This document shows, piece by piece, positions 27,875-36,723 of a DNA stretch of 64,000 bases. The notes beneath the pieces are model-generated. The model did no database searches, was not told the origin of the DNA, and was given only the letters and a program-made list of their open reading frames with translations. A program made the translations under genes and the position numbers. The stretch comes from Bacillota bacterium (GTDB lineage Bacteria; Bacillota; Clostridia; Christensenellales; CAG-138). The stretch is from assembly GCA_023455425.1 (NCBI GenBank), contig JAEYCM010000013.1, positions 27,004 to 91,003 of the forward strand. Direction: 5' to 3'. Position 1 is the first letter of the stretch; every line of letters begins with the position of its first letter.

Positions 27875-27900
27875 AAAAAAGGCGCGTACGCGCCTTTTTT
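27875..27900. terminator. Bidirectional terminator after the aldolase gene
   Basis: GGCGCGTACGCGCC is a perfect palindrome flanked by AAAAAA on the left and TTTTTT on the right, so it works on both strands. It lies 15 bp beyond the aldolase stop. Confidence 0.9.
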
Positions 27901-27914
27901 GAAACATCACTTGA

Positions 27915-28814
27915 TTAGCCGATGATATTCTTGGTGTTTGCGATTTCCAGTTCGTTGCGGATAAACGCGCGGGTGGTTTCATAGAGCGCCTGCTGCGCTT
28001 CACCCACGCTGTTGTTCTTTTCAAAGGCGACCTGGTAGGCGCGCCTGAGATCGGAGCCGACATTAATCTTTGCGATGCCGCTCTTGACGCCGCCCAGCAC
28101 GAACTCTTTTTTAATGCCGGAGCCGCCGTGGAGCACCAGCGGAATGCCCGCCGCTTCCCTGAGCTTTGCGATATAGGGAACGTCCAGCCGCGCTTCCGGC
28201 TTCTTTGCAAAGCGGTTGCTTTCCGCAATGGCCCCGTGGAAATTGCCGCAGGCGACGGATACCCAATCGCACCCGCTTTCTTTCACGAACGTTGCAAGCT
28301 CGTCGAGCTTCGTGAAGCCGAGCTTCTTGGAGAATATCTCTTCATATGGCGGCATTTCCCCGCCTTCGTGTCCCATGACCGCGCCAAGCTCCGCCTCGAT
28401 GGGGGCATTCGCCGCATGGGCAACAGCCGCGGCCTCGGCCGTGGCGCGGATGTTTTCTTCTAACGGCAGCCGGGAGCCGTCCACCATGACGGATTGGTAA
28501 CCCGCATCAAGCGCCAGGCGGATGATATCCGTAAAGTTTACGCGCAGCAGATCTTCATCGATAACGGGAACATGGTCCAAATGCAGCATGGTATGGTTGG
28601 GATTTGCATACTTAAAATACGATTCCGCAACCGCCTGCAGGCTCTTTGCCTCCATCTTCTCCCATTCCAGCCGCGCCACCTGAATCATGGCGACCGAGTT
28701 TTCATCCACCACCGCGCGGATGATGGGTTCCGTCATATTCAAATTCGGGATATTGAACGCAGGGATAACGATTTGATTTTGAAGCGCCTTTTTGACCACT
28801 GCCTTTGGATCCAT
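27915..28814 (-). CDS. fba: Class II (zinc) fructose/tagatose-bisphosphate aldolase family protein
   Basis: This 299-residue aldolase cleaves a ketose 1,6-bisphosphate (or related phosphate) into dihydroxyacetone phosphate and an aldehyde. Family motifs: HLDH (zinc His), VDGSRLPLEENI, EAELGAVMGHE, the altered ACGNFHG, LVLHGGSG and KINVGSDLR. The split between fructose and tagatose bisphosphate cannot be settled. The GNFHG segment differs from the usual GTxHG of FbaA/KbaY, so the substrate may differ. AAGGGGGA provides the ribosome site. It is a single gene, separated from hypE by about 100 bp. Confidence 0.85.
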   Translation of the reverse strand: MDPKAVVKKALQNQIVIPAFNIPNLNMTEPIIRAVVDENSVAMIQVARLEWEKMEAKSLQAVAESYFKYANPNHTMLHLDHVPVIDEDLLRVNFTDIIRLALDAGYQSVMVDGSRLPLEENIRATAEAAAVAHAANAPIEAELGAVMGHEGGEMPPYEEIFSKKLGFTKLDELATFVKESGCDWVSVACGNFHGAIAESNRFAKKPEARLDVPYIAKLREAAGIPLVLHGGSGIKKEFVLGGVKSGIAKINVGSDLRRAYQVAFEKNNSVGEAQQALYETTRAFIRNELEIANTKNIIG

Positions 28815-28914
28815 GCTGGTTCCCCCTTGTATTCAAAAATATAGCCCGCGCCAGACTGCGCGGCATTTGTTAACGGTAACAGTATACCACGTTTTCCCGT
28901 TTCGGCAAACGTAT

Positions 28915-29898
28915 TCAGCAAATGCGGGGCAGGCCTTCGCCCAGCAGCGGCTCAATCGCGCGGTTGCCGCCCGCGCGCGTCTTCTGGGTCACCAGCGGGC
29001 CGCCCGCAAGAACGGAACCGACGATACGCGCATCCGCCCCATATGGAGACGCCTGGATAAGGGAAAGCGCGCGCGCCGCGTCCTGTTCCGGCACAGTCAA
29101 TACAAGCTTACCCTCGTTGCCCATATACAGGGGATCGAGCCCCAGAATATCGCAGAAACCGGACACCTGCGTATCCGCAAGCGGCATATCGCCCAATGCA
29201 ATGTGAACACCGGACGCCACGGCGACTTCGTGCAGCACGGAAGCAAGCCCGCCGCGCGTAATGTCCCGCAAGGAATGCACCGCCACCCCGCCGGATAACA
29301 GCGCCCGGACCATTCCATTGAGCGGCGCGCAGTCGCTTTTGATGCTGCTTTCCATGCCCATGCGCGCGGAAAGGATGCAGGCGTGGTGGTTGCCCAAGTA
29401 CCCGCTGATAATGACGGCGTCCCCCGGCTTTGTATAGCGCACGCTCACGTCCACGCCCTGCGGCACAAGGCCAACGCCCGCCGTGTTGATATACAAGCCG
29501 CCCTTGCCGTCTATGACCTTGGTATCGCCAGCGACGATCAGTACCCCCGCCTCGTCCGCGGCCTGCCGCATGGAAAGTGCCACGCGTTTGAGCGTTTCCG
29601 TATCCAGGCCATCCTCCAGGATAAAACCCGCCGTCAGGTATTTCGGCGTAGCCCCGCGCATCAAAAGATCGTTGACGGTGCCGCAGACGGCAAGCTTGCC
29701 GATATCCCCGCCCGGGAAAAACAGCGGCGTCACCACAAACGAGTCCGTCGTGAGCGCGATGTTGCCCGCGGGTACGGGGAGCACCGCCGCATCCTCCATG
29801 CGGTCTAGCGTATCGTTGGAAAACGCGGACTGGAACACATCGCGTATGAGTTCGTTCATCAGCTTGCCGCCGCCGCCGTGGGCCGCATTGATTTTCAT
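28915..29898 (-). CDS. hypE: [NiFe] hydrogenase maturation protein HypE
   Basis: This 327-residue protein dehydrates the carbamoyl group that HypF places on its C-terminal Cys, forming the thiocyanate that supplies cyanide to the active-site iron. The sequence has the AIR-synthase-like fold with AHGGGGKLMNELI at the N-terminus, DSFVVTPLFFPGGDIGKLA and GDTKV, and ends in the diagnostic PRIC, so Cys327 is the modified residue. ATG 29898 has AGGAGG upstream. The longer open frame covers the repeat at 29958-30103. The gene is separated from hypD by that repeat. Confidence 0.95.
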   Translation of the reverse strand: MKINAAHGGGGKLMNELIRDVFQSAFSNDTLDRMEDAAVLPVPAGNIALTTDSFVVTPLFFPGGDIGKLAVCGTVNDLLMRGATPKYLTAGFILEDGLDTETLKRVALSMRQAADEAGVLIVAGDTKVIDGKGGLYINTAGVGLVPQGVDVSVRYTKPGDAVIISGYLGNHHACILSARMGMESSIKSDCAPLNGMVRALLSGGVAVHSLRDITRGGLASVLHEVAVASGVHIALGDMPLADTQVSGFCDILGLDPLYMGNEGKLVLTVPEQDAARALSLIQASPYGADARIVGSVLAGGPLVTQKTRAGGNRAIEPLLGEGLPRIC

Positions 29899-29957
29899 TG
29901 CTTCGGCTGCCTCCTGTTCTACAAGTCCTATGTATCGAAGGGTAAAGTTTCTTCTTT

Positions 29958-30103
29958 CAGGGGCTTTGCCCCTGAAATCCCACCCAAGGGACAATGTCCC
30001 TTGGGAATCCCTTTTTACAAACGACCTATTTTAGGTCGTTTGTAAGAGAAGGGTTCTTAGGGCTGTTACAGCCCTAAGCGGGGTTTGGGGCGGAGCCCTA
30101 ACG
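29958..30103 (+). repeat. Dispersed multi-hairpin repeat, copy B, inside the hyp cluster
   Basis: It has the same order of elements as copy A at 6215-6345: CAGGGGCTTTGCCCCTG (29958-29974), CCAAGGG/CCCTTGG stem (29984-30004), then a perfect 14-bp inverted repeat TTACAAACGACCTA/TAGGTCGTTTGTAA (30015-30045) not present in copy A. The last parts are TTAGGGCTG/CAGCCCTAA (30057-30077) and a GCGGGGTTTGGGGCGGAGCCC tail (30078-30098). It fills nearly all of the hypE-hypD gap. Confidence 0.85.
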
Positions 30104-30112
30104 TAATTTTAA

Positions 30113-31171
30113 TTATACGTTTACGGCGTGCGCGTGCCAGATGCCGCATGCGCCTTCGCTCGTCACCATGCAGGGGCCAAGCGGCGTCATGGGTGTGCAC
30201 GCTTTTCCGAAATGCGGGCAGTCAGTGGGTTCCGCGCGGCCGATGATGACGCGCCCGCATTGACAGCCCGTCTTGGGGGAAGCGTCGCGCACGGTATCGT
30301 AGCCGCCCGCGTCGTACTCCCGGTATTCTTCCCGCAGCGCGTAGGCGGACCCTTCAATGCTGCCCAGACCCCGCCACACGGACTCCTGCCGCACAAAATA
30401 TTGGTCGATCAGTTGGAGCGCTGATGGATTGCCGTTTGCGGCCACCATGTCCGGATAGAAGTTGCGTACATACGCTGTCCCGTTCCGGTGCTGCTCCAAA
30501 AGGTTATAGACCGCGGCAAGAATGTGCTCATAGGAAAATCCGGCGACCGCGAGCGGGATGCGGTAACGCGTACAAAGCTCCCGGTATGCGTCGCTGCCCA
30601 AAATGACGCTCGCATGCCCGGGGCCGATAAACCCATCGATATCCGGGTTGTTCTCGCAGATCCAGTCCAGTGCGGGCAGCAGCGCCTTGGCGCATAGCAG
30701 CAGGCGAAGGTTATGGACATTGTCCTCCTTCATCCGCTGCAGCAGCAGCGCATAGACGGGCAGCGTGGTTTCAAAGCCCACAGCAGTGAGCACGAATTGC
30801 CGCTCCGGCTCCGCCTTGGCCCACTCTAGCGCCGTCATGGGCGCGTAGAGCATGCGCACGTCCCCGCCCGCGGCTTTACACTCCAATAGCGTGCCGAAGT
30901 TGCCGGGCACGCGCATCATATCCCCAAACGTGCAGAGCGCGGTATTGGGCTCCTTGGAAAGTTCCGCGGCGCGGTCGAGATATCCTGCAGGCGTCACGCA
31001 CACCGGACAGCCGGGGCCGGAAAGCAGCTTGATGGAAGGGGGCAGCACGCCGCGGATGCCGGTGCGGAACACCGCCTGCGTGTGCGTACCGCAGACTTCC
31101 ATCAACTTGACGGGCGGGCCGTCATAGCTGCGGATGCGCGCCGCAAGCTGTTCTATGCTATTGATCTCCAT
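30113..31171 (-). CDS. hypD: [NiFe] hydrogenase maturation protein HypD
   Basis: This 352-residue iron-sulfur protein works with HypC as the scaffold on which Fe(CN)2CO is built. Conserved segments are MEVCGTHTQAVFRTGI, LLSGPGCPVCVTP, the GFETT segment and the C-terminal 4Fe-4S Cys set in GCQCGRVI...DCPHFGKAC...GPCMVTSEGAC. Its start overlaps the hypC stop by 14 bp. Confidence 0.96.
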   Translation of the reverse strand: MEINSIEQLAARIRSYDGPPVKLMEVCGTHTQAVFRTGIRGVLPPSIKLLSGPGCPVCVTPAGYLDRAAELSKEPNTALCTFGDMMRVPGNFGTLLECKAAGGDVRMLYAPMTALEWAKAEPERQFVLTAVGFETTLPVYALLLQRMKEDNVHNLRLLLCAKALLPALDWICENNPDIDGFIGPGHASVILGSDAYRELCTRYRIPLAVAGFSYEHILAAVYNLLEQHRNGTAYVRNFYPDMVAANGNPSALQLIDQYFVRQESVWRGLGSIEGSAYALREEYREYDAGGYDTVRDASPKTGCQCGRVIIGRAEPTDCPHFGKACTPMTPLGPCMVTSEGACGIWHAHAVNV

Positions 31172-31376
31172 ATTTGATCAGCTCCAAAAGCTCGTTTAAT
31201 TCGTCGTTTTCCTCTTTGCTGACCACGGATATGGCGCAGCCCGCGTGCACAAGGATATAATCCCCAAGCTTTGCGTCAACCAAGCCCAATTCCACAGTCA
31301 GAATATTTCCCCGGACATCCGCCTTGCCCCGGCGGCCGTCCATTTCAATCAGTTTTCCCGGAACCGCAATGCACAT
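31158..31376 (-). CDS. hypC: [NiFe] hydrogenase maturation chaperone HypC
   Basis: This 72-residue chaperone starts MCIAVPGKLIEM; Cys2 becomes N-terminal after Met removal and carries the Fe(CN)2CO unit between HypD and the hydrogenase large subunit. The rest is the typical small beta-barrel. The longer frame to 31421 is inside hypF. It overlaps the end of hypF by 28 bp and the start of hypD by 14 bp. Confidence 0.95.
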   Translation of the reverse strand: MCIAVPGKLIEMDGRRGKADVRGNILTVELGLVDAKLGDYILVHAGCAISVVSKEENDELNELLELIKYGDQ

Positions 31377-33694
31377 AGTGCCTCTTCCTCCTTCCATTCT
31401 CCCCCGCGCCCGGAGGCGCACCGCTCAGGTTCGCTTGCCCGGAATGCCCCGATATACGCCTGGCCGAGCGCAAGACCGCCGTCGCCCGGCGGTACGGCGC
31501 GGTTTGTGAACACCTGAAAGCCCGCGTCGGTCAAAAGCGCCGTCGTTTCTGTCAGCAGGATACGGTTGTAGAACACGCCGCCGCTCAACGCGACCTCGTT
31601 AATCCCCGTCCGTTCCCGTAATTTACAGCACACTTCCTTGATAAGCGCCGCGATGGTGGTATGAAACCTGCGCGCTAACGTTACAGCGGGAACGCCCCGG
31701 TCGCGCTTCGCAACAAGATCCCGTACGGCGGGCGCAAGGTCGGCGGTCAGCCTCCCTTCCCGCTCCGATATCTCGTAAGCAAGCGGCTCTGTTTCCCCCG
31801 CATGCTGCGTGGCTGCGGCTTCAAGCTCAATCGCGCATTGTCCCTCATAACCGGACTCGTGGCAGACGCCAAGAAGCGAGCTGACCGCGTCAAATACCCG
31901 CCCTACGCTGGAGGAACGGATGGCGTTGACGCCACTCTTCAGCGCGGCTTCCACCATCCCGCCGCGCGCGTCCTCCGCGGGAAGACCCGCGTCAAACAGC
32001 AGGCAGGCGGCGCTTTTCCAGCCCTGCCTGATGGACGCGTCTCCGCCCAAGTAAGCCGCGGGCTTGATATGCCCGGCCCTGTAAAACCCATAAGGGGAAG
32101 CAATCAAAAACTCTCCGCCCCAAACGGTGCCGTCCGTTCCGTAACCGGTGCCGTCAAACGCCACGCCGATAACCGGCGCCGTTTTCCCGTACTCCGCAAG
32201 GACGGAGGCGATATGGGCAAAGTGATGCTGAACCTCCAAAAGCGGCAGGCCCAGCTCCTTTGCATACCGGCTGGAAGCGTAATCCGGGTGAAGGTCGCAC
32301 ACGGCATGGGTGGGCGCTGCCTGTAAGAGCCGCTGCATGTCCGACGCCGTTTTTTTATAAGAGAGGATCATTTCCCGGGTTTCCAAGTCCCCCAGCTCCG
32401 TGCCGGGATAAAACTGTCCGCCGTTGCACACGCACACATTGCTCTTCTGGTGCGGCCCCAACGCGAGCACAGTATGCCCGCGGTCCTCCATCTGCGCAAC
32501 GGGAAGCGGCACATACCCGCGCGCCCGGCGGATAAACTGGGTGTTTCCATTTACCACCGCGACCACGGAATCGTCGAGTATCCGCTCAATAGCCCGGTCA
32601 TGGAACAGCACGTAATCAAGTTCCCCGTGTTCTACAAAGAACAGCAGCATGTCTTCGTCCAGGTGGAATATCGGCAGACCCGAAGGGTTGGCGCTGGTCA
32701 TCACAAGCGGCCCCGTCGTCTGAAACAGCAGATGCTGCAACGGGGTATACGGCAAGAACGCGCCCATATACCGGCTTGCGCCGTATACGCCTTTGGCGAT
32801 AGCGCCCTCCCGGGCTCTCTGCAGCAGCACAATAGGCCGCGCGGGAGAAAGAAGCAGCGCTTCTTCCTCTTTTGATACCGTGCAATATTTCCCGACTTCG
32901 CCAAGTTCTGCGAACATCACGGCAAAGGGCTTGCTTTCCCGCCCTTTGAGCGCGCGCAAGCGCGAAACCGCTGCCCCGTCCGCCGCGCTGCAGCATAGGT
33001 GATACCCGCCGATGCCCTTGATGGCGACGATGCCGCCGCTATTCAGAAGCTCCGCCGCAACCGAGAGCGCCTGCTCCCCCGTCTGCCGCCCACCGTCCCT
33101 GGTCAGGCCAAAAAGCTGCGGGCCGCAGGCATTGCAGCAAACCGTCTGCGCGTGGAAGCGCCGGTCGCTTTCTTCATGATACTCCTGATCGCATAGTTCG
33201 CACATGGGAAACGGTTCCATCGAAGTGCTCGTTCTGTCATAGGGCAGCTCTTTTAGTATGGAAAAGCGCGGGCCGCAGTACGTGCAGCTGATGAACGGGT
33301 TCAAAAACCTGGGATTGCCCGGGCTAAAAAGCTCCTCTAAGCAATCCGCACACACGGCGATATCCGGCCCCGGCATGGCGACGCCGGAGGCGTGTTCGCT
33401 CGCTTCTATAATAAATTCATTCTCGGTGGGAATGGTATCATCGCACGTTACCCGCTCCACTGAGCGGATCAAACTGCCCGCGGGCGGATTGCCGGTGAGT
33501 TCTTCGTGAAAGCAGGAAATCGCTTCCGCATCCCCGCGCACCCTGATGTATACCTCTCCCCCAAAGTTCCGCACAGAGCCGGAGAGCGCATGTTTGCGCG
33601 CGAGCCGTGCTACAAACGGGCGGAACCCCACCCCCTGCACCACGCCGGTAACGCGCAGCGCTTCTATAACGGTCACAGCCGCGCCTTGAGCCAT
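31349..33694 (-). CDS. hypF: Carbamoyltransferase HypF
   Basis: This protein of about 780 residues makes the carbamoyl donor for cyanide ligand synthesis. Domain order: acylphosphatase (VVQGVGFRPFVARLARKH), two CxxC zinc fingers (CADCLEEL...CTYCGPRF and CELCDQEY...CNACGPQL), a YrdC-like domain, and a Kae1-like carbamoyltransferase domain with VQHHFAHIASVL and LSGGVFYNRIL. It starts either at ATG 33694 or at GTG 33676, which overlaps the hypB stop as GTGA; both give the acylphosphatase domain. The last 30 residues extend past the usual end into hypC. Confidence 0.95.
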   Translation of the reverse strand: MAQGAAVTVIEALRVTGVVQGVGFRPFVARLARKHALSGSVRNFGGEVYIRVRGDAEAISCFHEELTGNPPAGSLIRSVERVTCDDTIPTENEFIIEASEHASGVAMPGPDIAVCADCLEELFSPGNPRFLNPFISCTYCGPRFSILKELPYDRTSTSMEPFPMCELCDQEYHEESDRRFHAQTVCCNACGPQLFGLTRDGGRQTGEQALSVAAELLNSGGIVAIKGIGGYHLCCSAADGAAVSRLRALKGRESKPFAVMFAELGEVGKYCTVSKEEEALLLSPARPIVLLQRAREGAIAKGVYGASRYMGAFLPYTPLQHLLFQTTGPLVMTSANPSGLPIFHLDEDMLLFFVEHGELDYVLFHDRAIERILDDSVVAVVNGNTQFIRRARGYVPLPVAQMEDRGHTVLALGPHQKSNVCVCNGGQFYPGTELGDLETREMILSYKKTASDMQRLLQAAPTHAVCDLHPDYASSRYAKELGLPLLEVQHHFAHIASVLAEYGKTAPVIGVAFDGTGYGTDGTVWGGEFLIASPYGFYRAGHIKPAAYLGGDASIRQGWKSAACLLFDAGLPAEDARGGMVEAALKSGVNAIRSSSVGRVFDAVSSLLGVCHESGYEGQCAIELEAAATQHAGETEPLAYEISEREGRLTADLAPAVRDLVAKRDRGVPAVTLARRFHTTIAALIKEVCCKLRERTGINEVALSGGVFYNRILLTETTALLTDAGFQVFTNRAVPPGDGGLALGQAYIGAFRASEPERCASGRGGEWKEEEALCALRFREN

Positions 33695-34320
33695 TCGGCA
33701 GCCTCTGTAAATCCTTCGCTAGTTCTGGCGGAAACGAGGAACACGGCGGAGTTTGGGTTCAACGCCTGCACGCCCTTAAGGAAGTAATCGTAATCAAAAT
33801 CCACATAGGGCAGCAGATCCTTCTTATTTAACAGGATGACGGCAGATTTCTCAAACGCCAGCGGATACTTGTAGGGCTTATCCGCGCCCTCCGTCACAGT
33901 GGAAACGAGCAGCTTGATGTTTTCGCCAATGGAGAATTCCGCGGGGCAGACAAGGTTGCCGATGTTTTCAATAAACAGCACGCCCTTTTGATCGAGCGGC
34001 ATGGATTTTAGAGTATTTTCAATCACCGCGCCGTCCAGATGGCACGCGCCGAACGTATTGATCTGTACCGTCTCGATGCCAAGAGCATTGAGCTTCTGCG
34101 TATCGATATCGGACTCGATATCGCCTTCGATCACATACGGCTTGACGCCGGAAAGATGGGAGATGAGCTGTATGAGGCAGGACGTCTTGCCCGCTCCCGG
34201 CGCGCCCATGACGTTTACGGCATAGATGCCGCGCGCTTTGAGGCTGCTTTGTATCTGCTCCGCAATCCGGTCGTTTTCATCAAACACGTTCTCCATAATG
34301 GCGACGTCTTTTGTTTCCAT
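33673..34320 (-). CDS. hypB: Hydrogenase nickel-incorporation GTPase HypB
   Basis: This 215-residue SIMIBI-class GTPase delivers nickel with HypA. The P-loop NVMGAPGAGKTS, the ENIGNLVCPAEFSIGE metal-site segment and the NKKDLLPY base-recognition motif are present. The N-terminal CxxCxxC site and His-rich stretch of the E. coli type are absent, so this is the short form without nickel storage. Confidence 0.95.
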   Translation of the reverse strand: METKDVAIMENVFDENDRIAEQIQSSLKARGIYAVNVMGAPGAGKTSCLIQLISHLSGVKPYVIEGDIESDIDTQKLNALGIETVQINTFGACHLDGAVIENTLKSMPLDQKGVLFIENIGNLVCPAEFSIGENIKLLVSTVTEGADKPYKYPLAFEKSAVILLNKKDLLPYVDFDYDYFLKGVQALNPNSAVFLVSARTSEGFTEAAEWLKARL

Positions 34321-34411
34321 GGTTTTTCCCTTTCCCCGCGATGCGCGGCGCTCCTGTTGCTCATATTTAATATATAGGAATACACACTATAAATACCTGT
34401 TACTTAGCGTT

Positions 34412-34756
34412 TTAAACTTCCAGCTCCACGCTCTCCACAAAGCACTCGTTGCCGGTTTCGGTGGGGCTTCCTAAAACCCCGCAGTCCGGGCATTCGAATG
34501 AAAAGCGGGGCTTGATAAAGTTTTTGTTGCAGGATTTACAGTACATTTGGGTTTTTACAAGGTTGAGTTCCAGCTTCGCGTCCTGCGCCGGCGTTCCTTT
34601 TGCAATGATCTCAAAATAGATCTGCACAGAGTCGGGCATGATGCCGGTATTTTCCCCGATCATAAGCTTTGCAGAGTTTACCCGCGTGGCCCCGTTTTCC
34701 TCTGCCGCGCGGTTGATAATTTCGACAATTCTTTTGGTAAGGGCGTATTCGTGCAA
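34412..34756 (-). CDS. hypA: Hydrogenase nickel-incorporation protein HypA
   Basis: This 114-residue nickel chaperone has the N-terminal MHE nickel site (MHEYALTKRIVEII) and a zinc domain with CKSC and CPDC pairs. It is the first gene of the hyp operon (A-B-F-C-D-E). AAGGAG lies upstream, and a good sigma-70 promoter lies about 70-95 bp upstream. Confidence 0.95.
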   Translation of the reverse strand: MHEYALTKRIVEIINRAAEENGATRVNSAKLMIGENTGIMPDSVQIYFEIIAKGTPAQDAKLELNLVKTQMYCKSCNKNFIKPRFSFECPDCGVLGSPTETGNECFVESVELEV

Positions 34757-34823
34757 AATCGTTCTCCTTGCAGCCTATCATAACCGATGCGCTTTCAAAA
34801 CGCATATCCGCTTACGGAATCGT

Positions 34824-34852
34824 ATTATATCCGATATTTCAACACCGTACAA
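34824..34852 (-). promoter_or_regulatory. Sigma-70 promoter of the hyp operon
   Basis: On the minus strand, TTGTAC (-35, 34852-34847) and TATAAT (-10, 34829-34824) are 17 bp apart. It is correctly placed for hypA and divergent from the hydrogenase promoter. Confidence 0.7.
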
Positions 34853-35057
34853 TAAAAGCTAACCCCCTGCGACGGAAAAAGTCAAGATTGAATTACCACC
34901 GCCTCAGCTAAAAGTTTTTGTTAGAGCTTAATTTTTTGCAGGGTCGGAATTTACAAGAAAATCCCAAGCTGCCAAGTTGAAATTATCTTGATTTTCTCTT
35001 GCATTTTCGGCCAAAAAATATATTATTGTTTAAAACGTTTGTTATAAAATTAACTTA

Positions 35058-35086
35058 TTGACATATGCAAAGTTAATAATTATGAT
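35058..35086 (+). promoter_or_regulatory. Consensus sigma-70 promoter of the hydrogenase operon
   Basis: TTGACA (35058-35063), 17-bp spacer, TATGAT (35081-35086). This would give a 5' leader of about 200 nt before the first antiporter gene. The preceding AT-rich stretch (34880-35050) contains no gene and may hold regulator sites. Confidence 0.8.
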
Positions 35087-35126
35087 ACAGATGTCGGACG
35101 CATTGCACCAGTTTCATAATCGACCC

Positions 35127-35188
35127 ACAAAAACAATTCATCTGCTCAAATATGCGCTCCGCCATGCAGACAGCAGATGGGTTTTTGT
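35127..35188 (+). promoter_or_regulatory. Long leader hairpin upstream of the hydrogenase operon
   Basis: ACAAAAAC (35127-35134) pairs with GTTTTTGT (35181-35188), and CATCTGCT (35139-35146) with AGCAGATG (35172-35179). The inner stem alone, followed by GGTTTTTG, resembles an intrinsic terminator, so this could be an attenuator in the leader RNA. It matches no riboswitch family I know. Confidence 0.6.
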
Positions 35189-35295
35189 ATGCCCTTGGAA
35201 ATGATTGCAATACTAAAATCGATAAAGTTTGCAAAAGCGTCCGCTACCGCCTTACTGCGGCAAGGCTGTGAAATTCCACATAGGAGACAGGCAGA

Positions 35296-36723
35296 ATGAC
35301 CGGTCAAACGCTTCTACTTCTTACTGTAGGCATACCGCTGCTGGGCGCATTTTTATTGCCGCTTGCGGGCAGGGTATCGCCAAAATTCCGAAACGCCCTT
35401 GCCTTTGTTCTGGTAGCGGCGCCGCTTCTCTTAAGCGCACTTGCGCTGCCGTCCTCGCTCAAAGAACCGTCCTTGTTGCAGATTACTCTGCCGTTCGGTT
35501 TGAGCTTTGGCCTCATGGCGGACGGCTTGGCGGTGTTTATGGCGATATCCGCATCGCTCATCGGCCTTATCATCGTAGGGTATTCGTTTGGTTACATGTC
35601 TCATTCCGGTAACCAAAGCGAATACTACTTTTTTGTCGTGCTCTTCATCGGCGCGATGATGGGTATCGTCTACTCGACGGACCTTATCTTCCTCTACCTG
35701 TTCTGGGAGATTTCAGCGCTCTGCTGCTGGCGGCTCATTGGCTTCTTCCGCGAAAAGGAGTTTGTCCGCCGGGCCAACAAGGCGTTCCTCATCACGGTGT
35801 TCGGCGCTTTACTCATGCTCGCGGGCTTCATCATGATCTATGTGCAGAACGGCACGACGGACCTTTTAGCCCTCAGGGGCCAGCCCATCGCGACCGCCGC
35901 CGTGGTGTTCATCCTCTTTGGCGTGCTTTCAAAATCCGCCACGCTGCCGCTGCATTCCTGGATTGCGGACGCGGGCGTTGCGCCCTCCCCCGTCACCGCG
36001 CTTTTGCACGCAGCGGTGTTAGTCAAAATCGGCGTGTATGTGTTTGCGCGGCTGTTCCTTGTGAACTTTAAGCTAGACGACGTATGGCATACCGTGGTTC
36101 CCGTGATTGCCGCCGTCAGCTCTTTGGCCTGCGCAGGCGCCGCGATTGCGGAAAATGACATCAAGCGCATCATCGCCTATTCCACCGTCAGCCAGATCGG
36201 TTATATCTTTTTAGGTATTTCCGTGGGCGGCGAACTTGCCGCGGCGGGCGGCATCCTTTACATTCTGATGCACGGCATCTCCAAGGCGGGCCTGTTCCTG
36301 TGCGCGGGCATTGTGGAGCATACCTACCACACCAAGGACATCCGGGAGCTGGGCGGGCTTATTAAAACCATGCCGGTCACCGCGGTCTCCTTCCTCTTGT
36401 GCGCGTTCTCCGTCATGGGCATTCCTCCCTTTGGCGGCTTCTTCAGCAAATACATGGTGGTGAACGGCGCGGCAGCGGCGGGCCATCCGTGGATTGCTCT
36501 TACATTCCTGCTGGGCGCGGTGTTTACCATTGTGTACCTGCTGCGCGCGTTCACCAAGGTGTTCTTGGGCGAACCCAAGCGTGAGCTCAAAAAAGAAGGT
36601 GCTTTCAGTATGGTGTTCTGCGTGGCGCTGCTTGCGGCGCTGTCCCTAGTAAGCGGGCTCTTGGTTCAAATACCCGCGGGCTTTGTTGAATCCCTTGTGC
36701 AGCAATTGGTGGTGGCGGCATGA
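35296..36723 (+). CDS. Antiporter-like membrane subunit 1 (NuoL/M/N family) of a group 4 hydrogenase
   Basis: This 475-residue protein has about 14 hydrophobic helices. The proton-channel signatures of the Mrp/NuoLMN family are visible: an in-membrane Glu in LFWEISALCCWRL, and KSATLPLHSWIADAGVAPSP followed by ALLHAAVLVKIGVY with its Lys. It is the first gene of an 11-subunit operon that couples ferredoxin-driven H2 chemistry to ion pumping. Its stop overlaps the next start (ATGA). Which complex-I subunit it matches best (M or N) cannot be settled by eye. Confidence 0.88.
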   Translation: MTGQTLLLLTVGIPLLGAFLLPLAGRVSPKFRNALAFVLVAAPLLLSALALPSSLKEPSLLQITLPFGLSFGLMADGLAVFMAISASLIGLIIVGYSFGYMSHSGNQSEYYFFVVLFIGAMMGIVYSTDLIFLYLFWEISALCCWRLIGFFREKEFVRRANKAFLITVFGALLMLAGFIMIYVQNGTTDLLALRGQPIATAAVVFILFGVLSKSATLPLHSWIADAGVAPSPVTALLHAAVLVKIGVYVFARLFLVNFKLDDVWHTVVPVIAAVSSLACAGAAIAENDIKRIIAYSTVSQIGYIFLGISVGGELAAAGGILYILMHGISKAGLFLCAGIVEHTYHTKDIRELGGLIKTMPVTAVSFLLCAFSVMGIPPFGGFFSKYMVVNGAAAAGHPWIALTFLLGAVFTIVYLLRAFTKVFLGEPKRELKKEGAFSMVFCVALLAALSLVSGLLVQIPAGFVESLVQQLVVAA

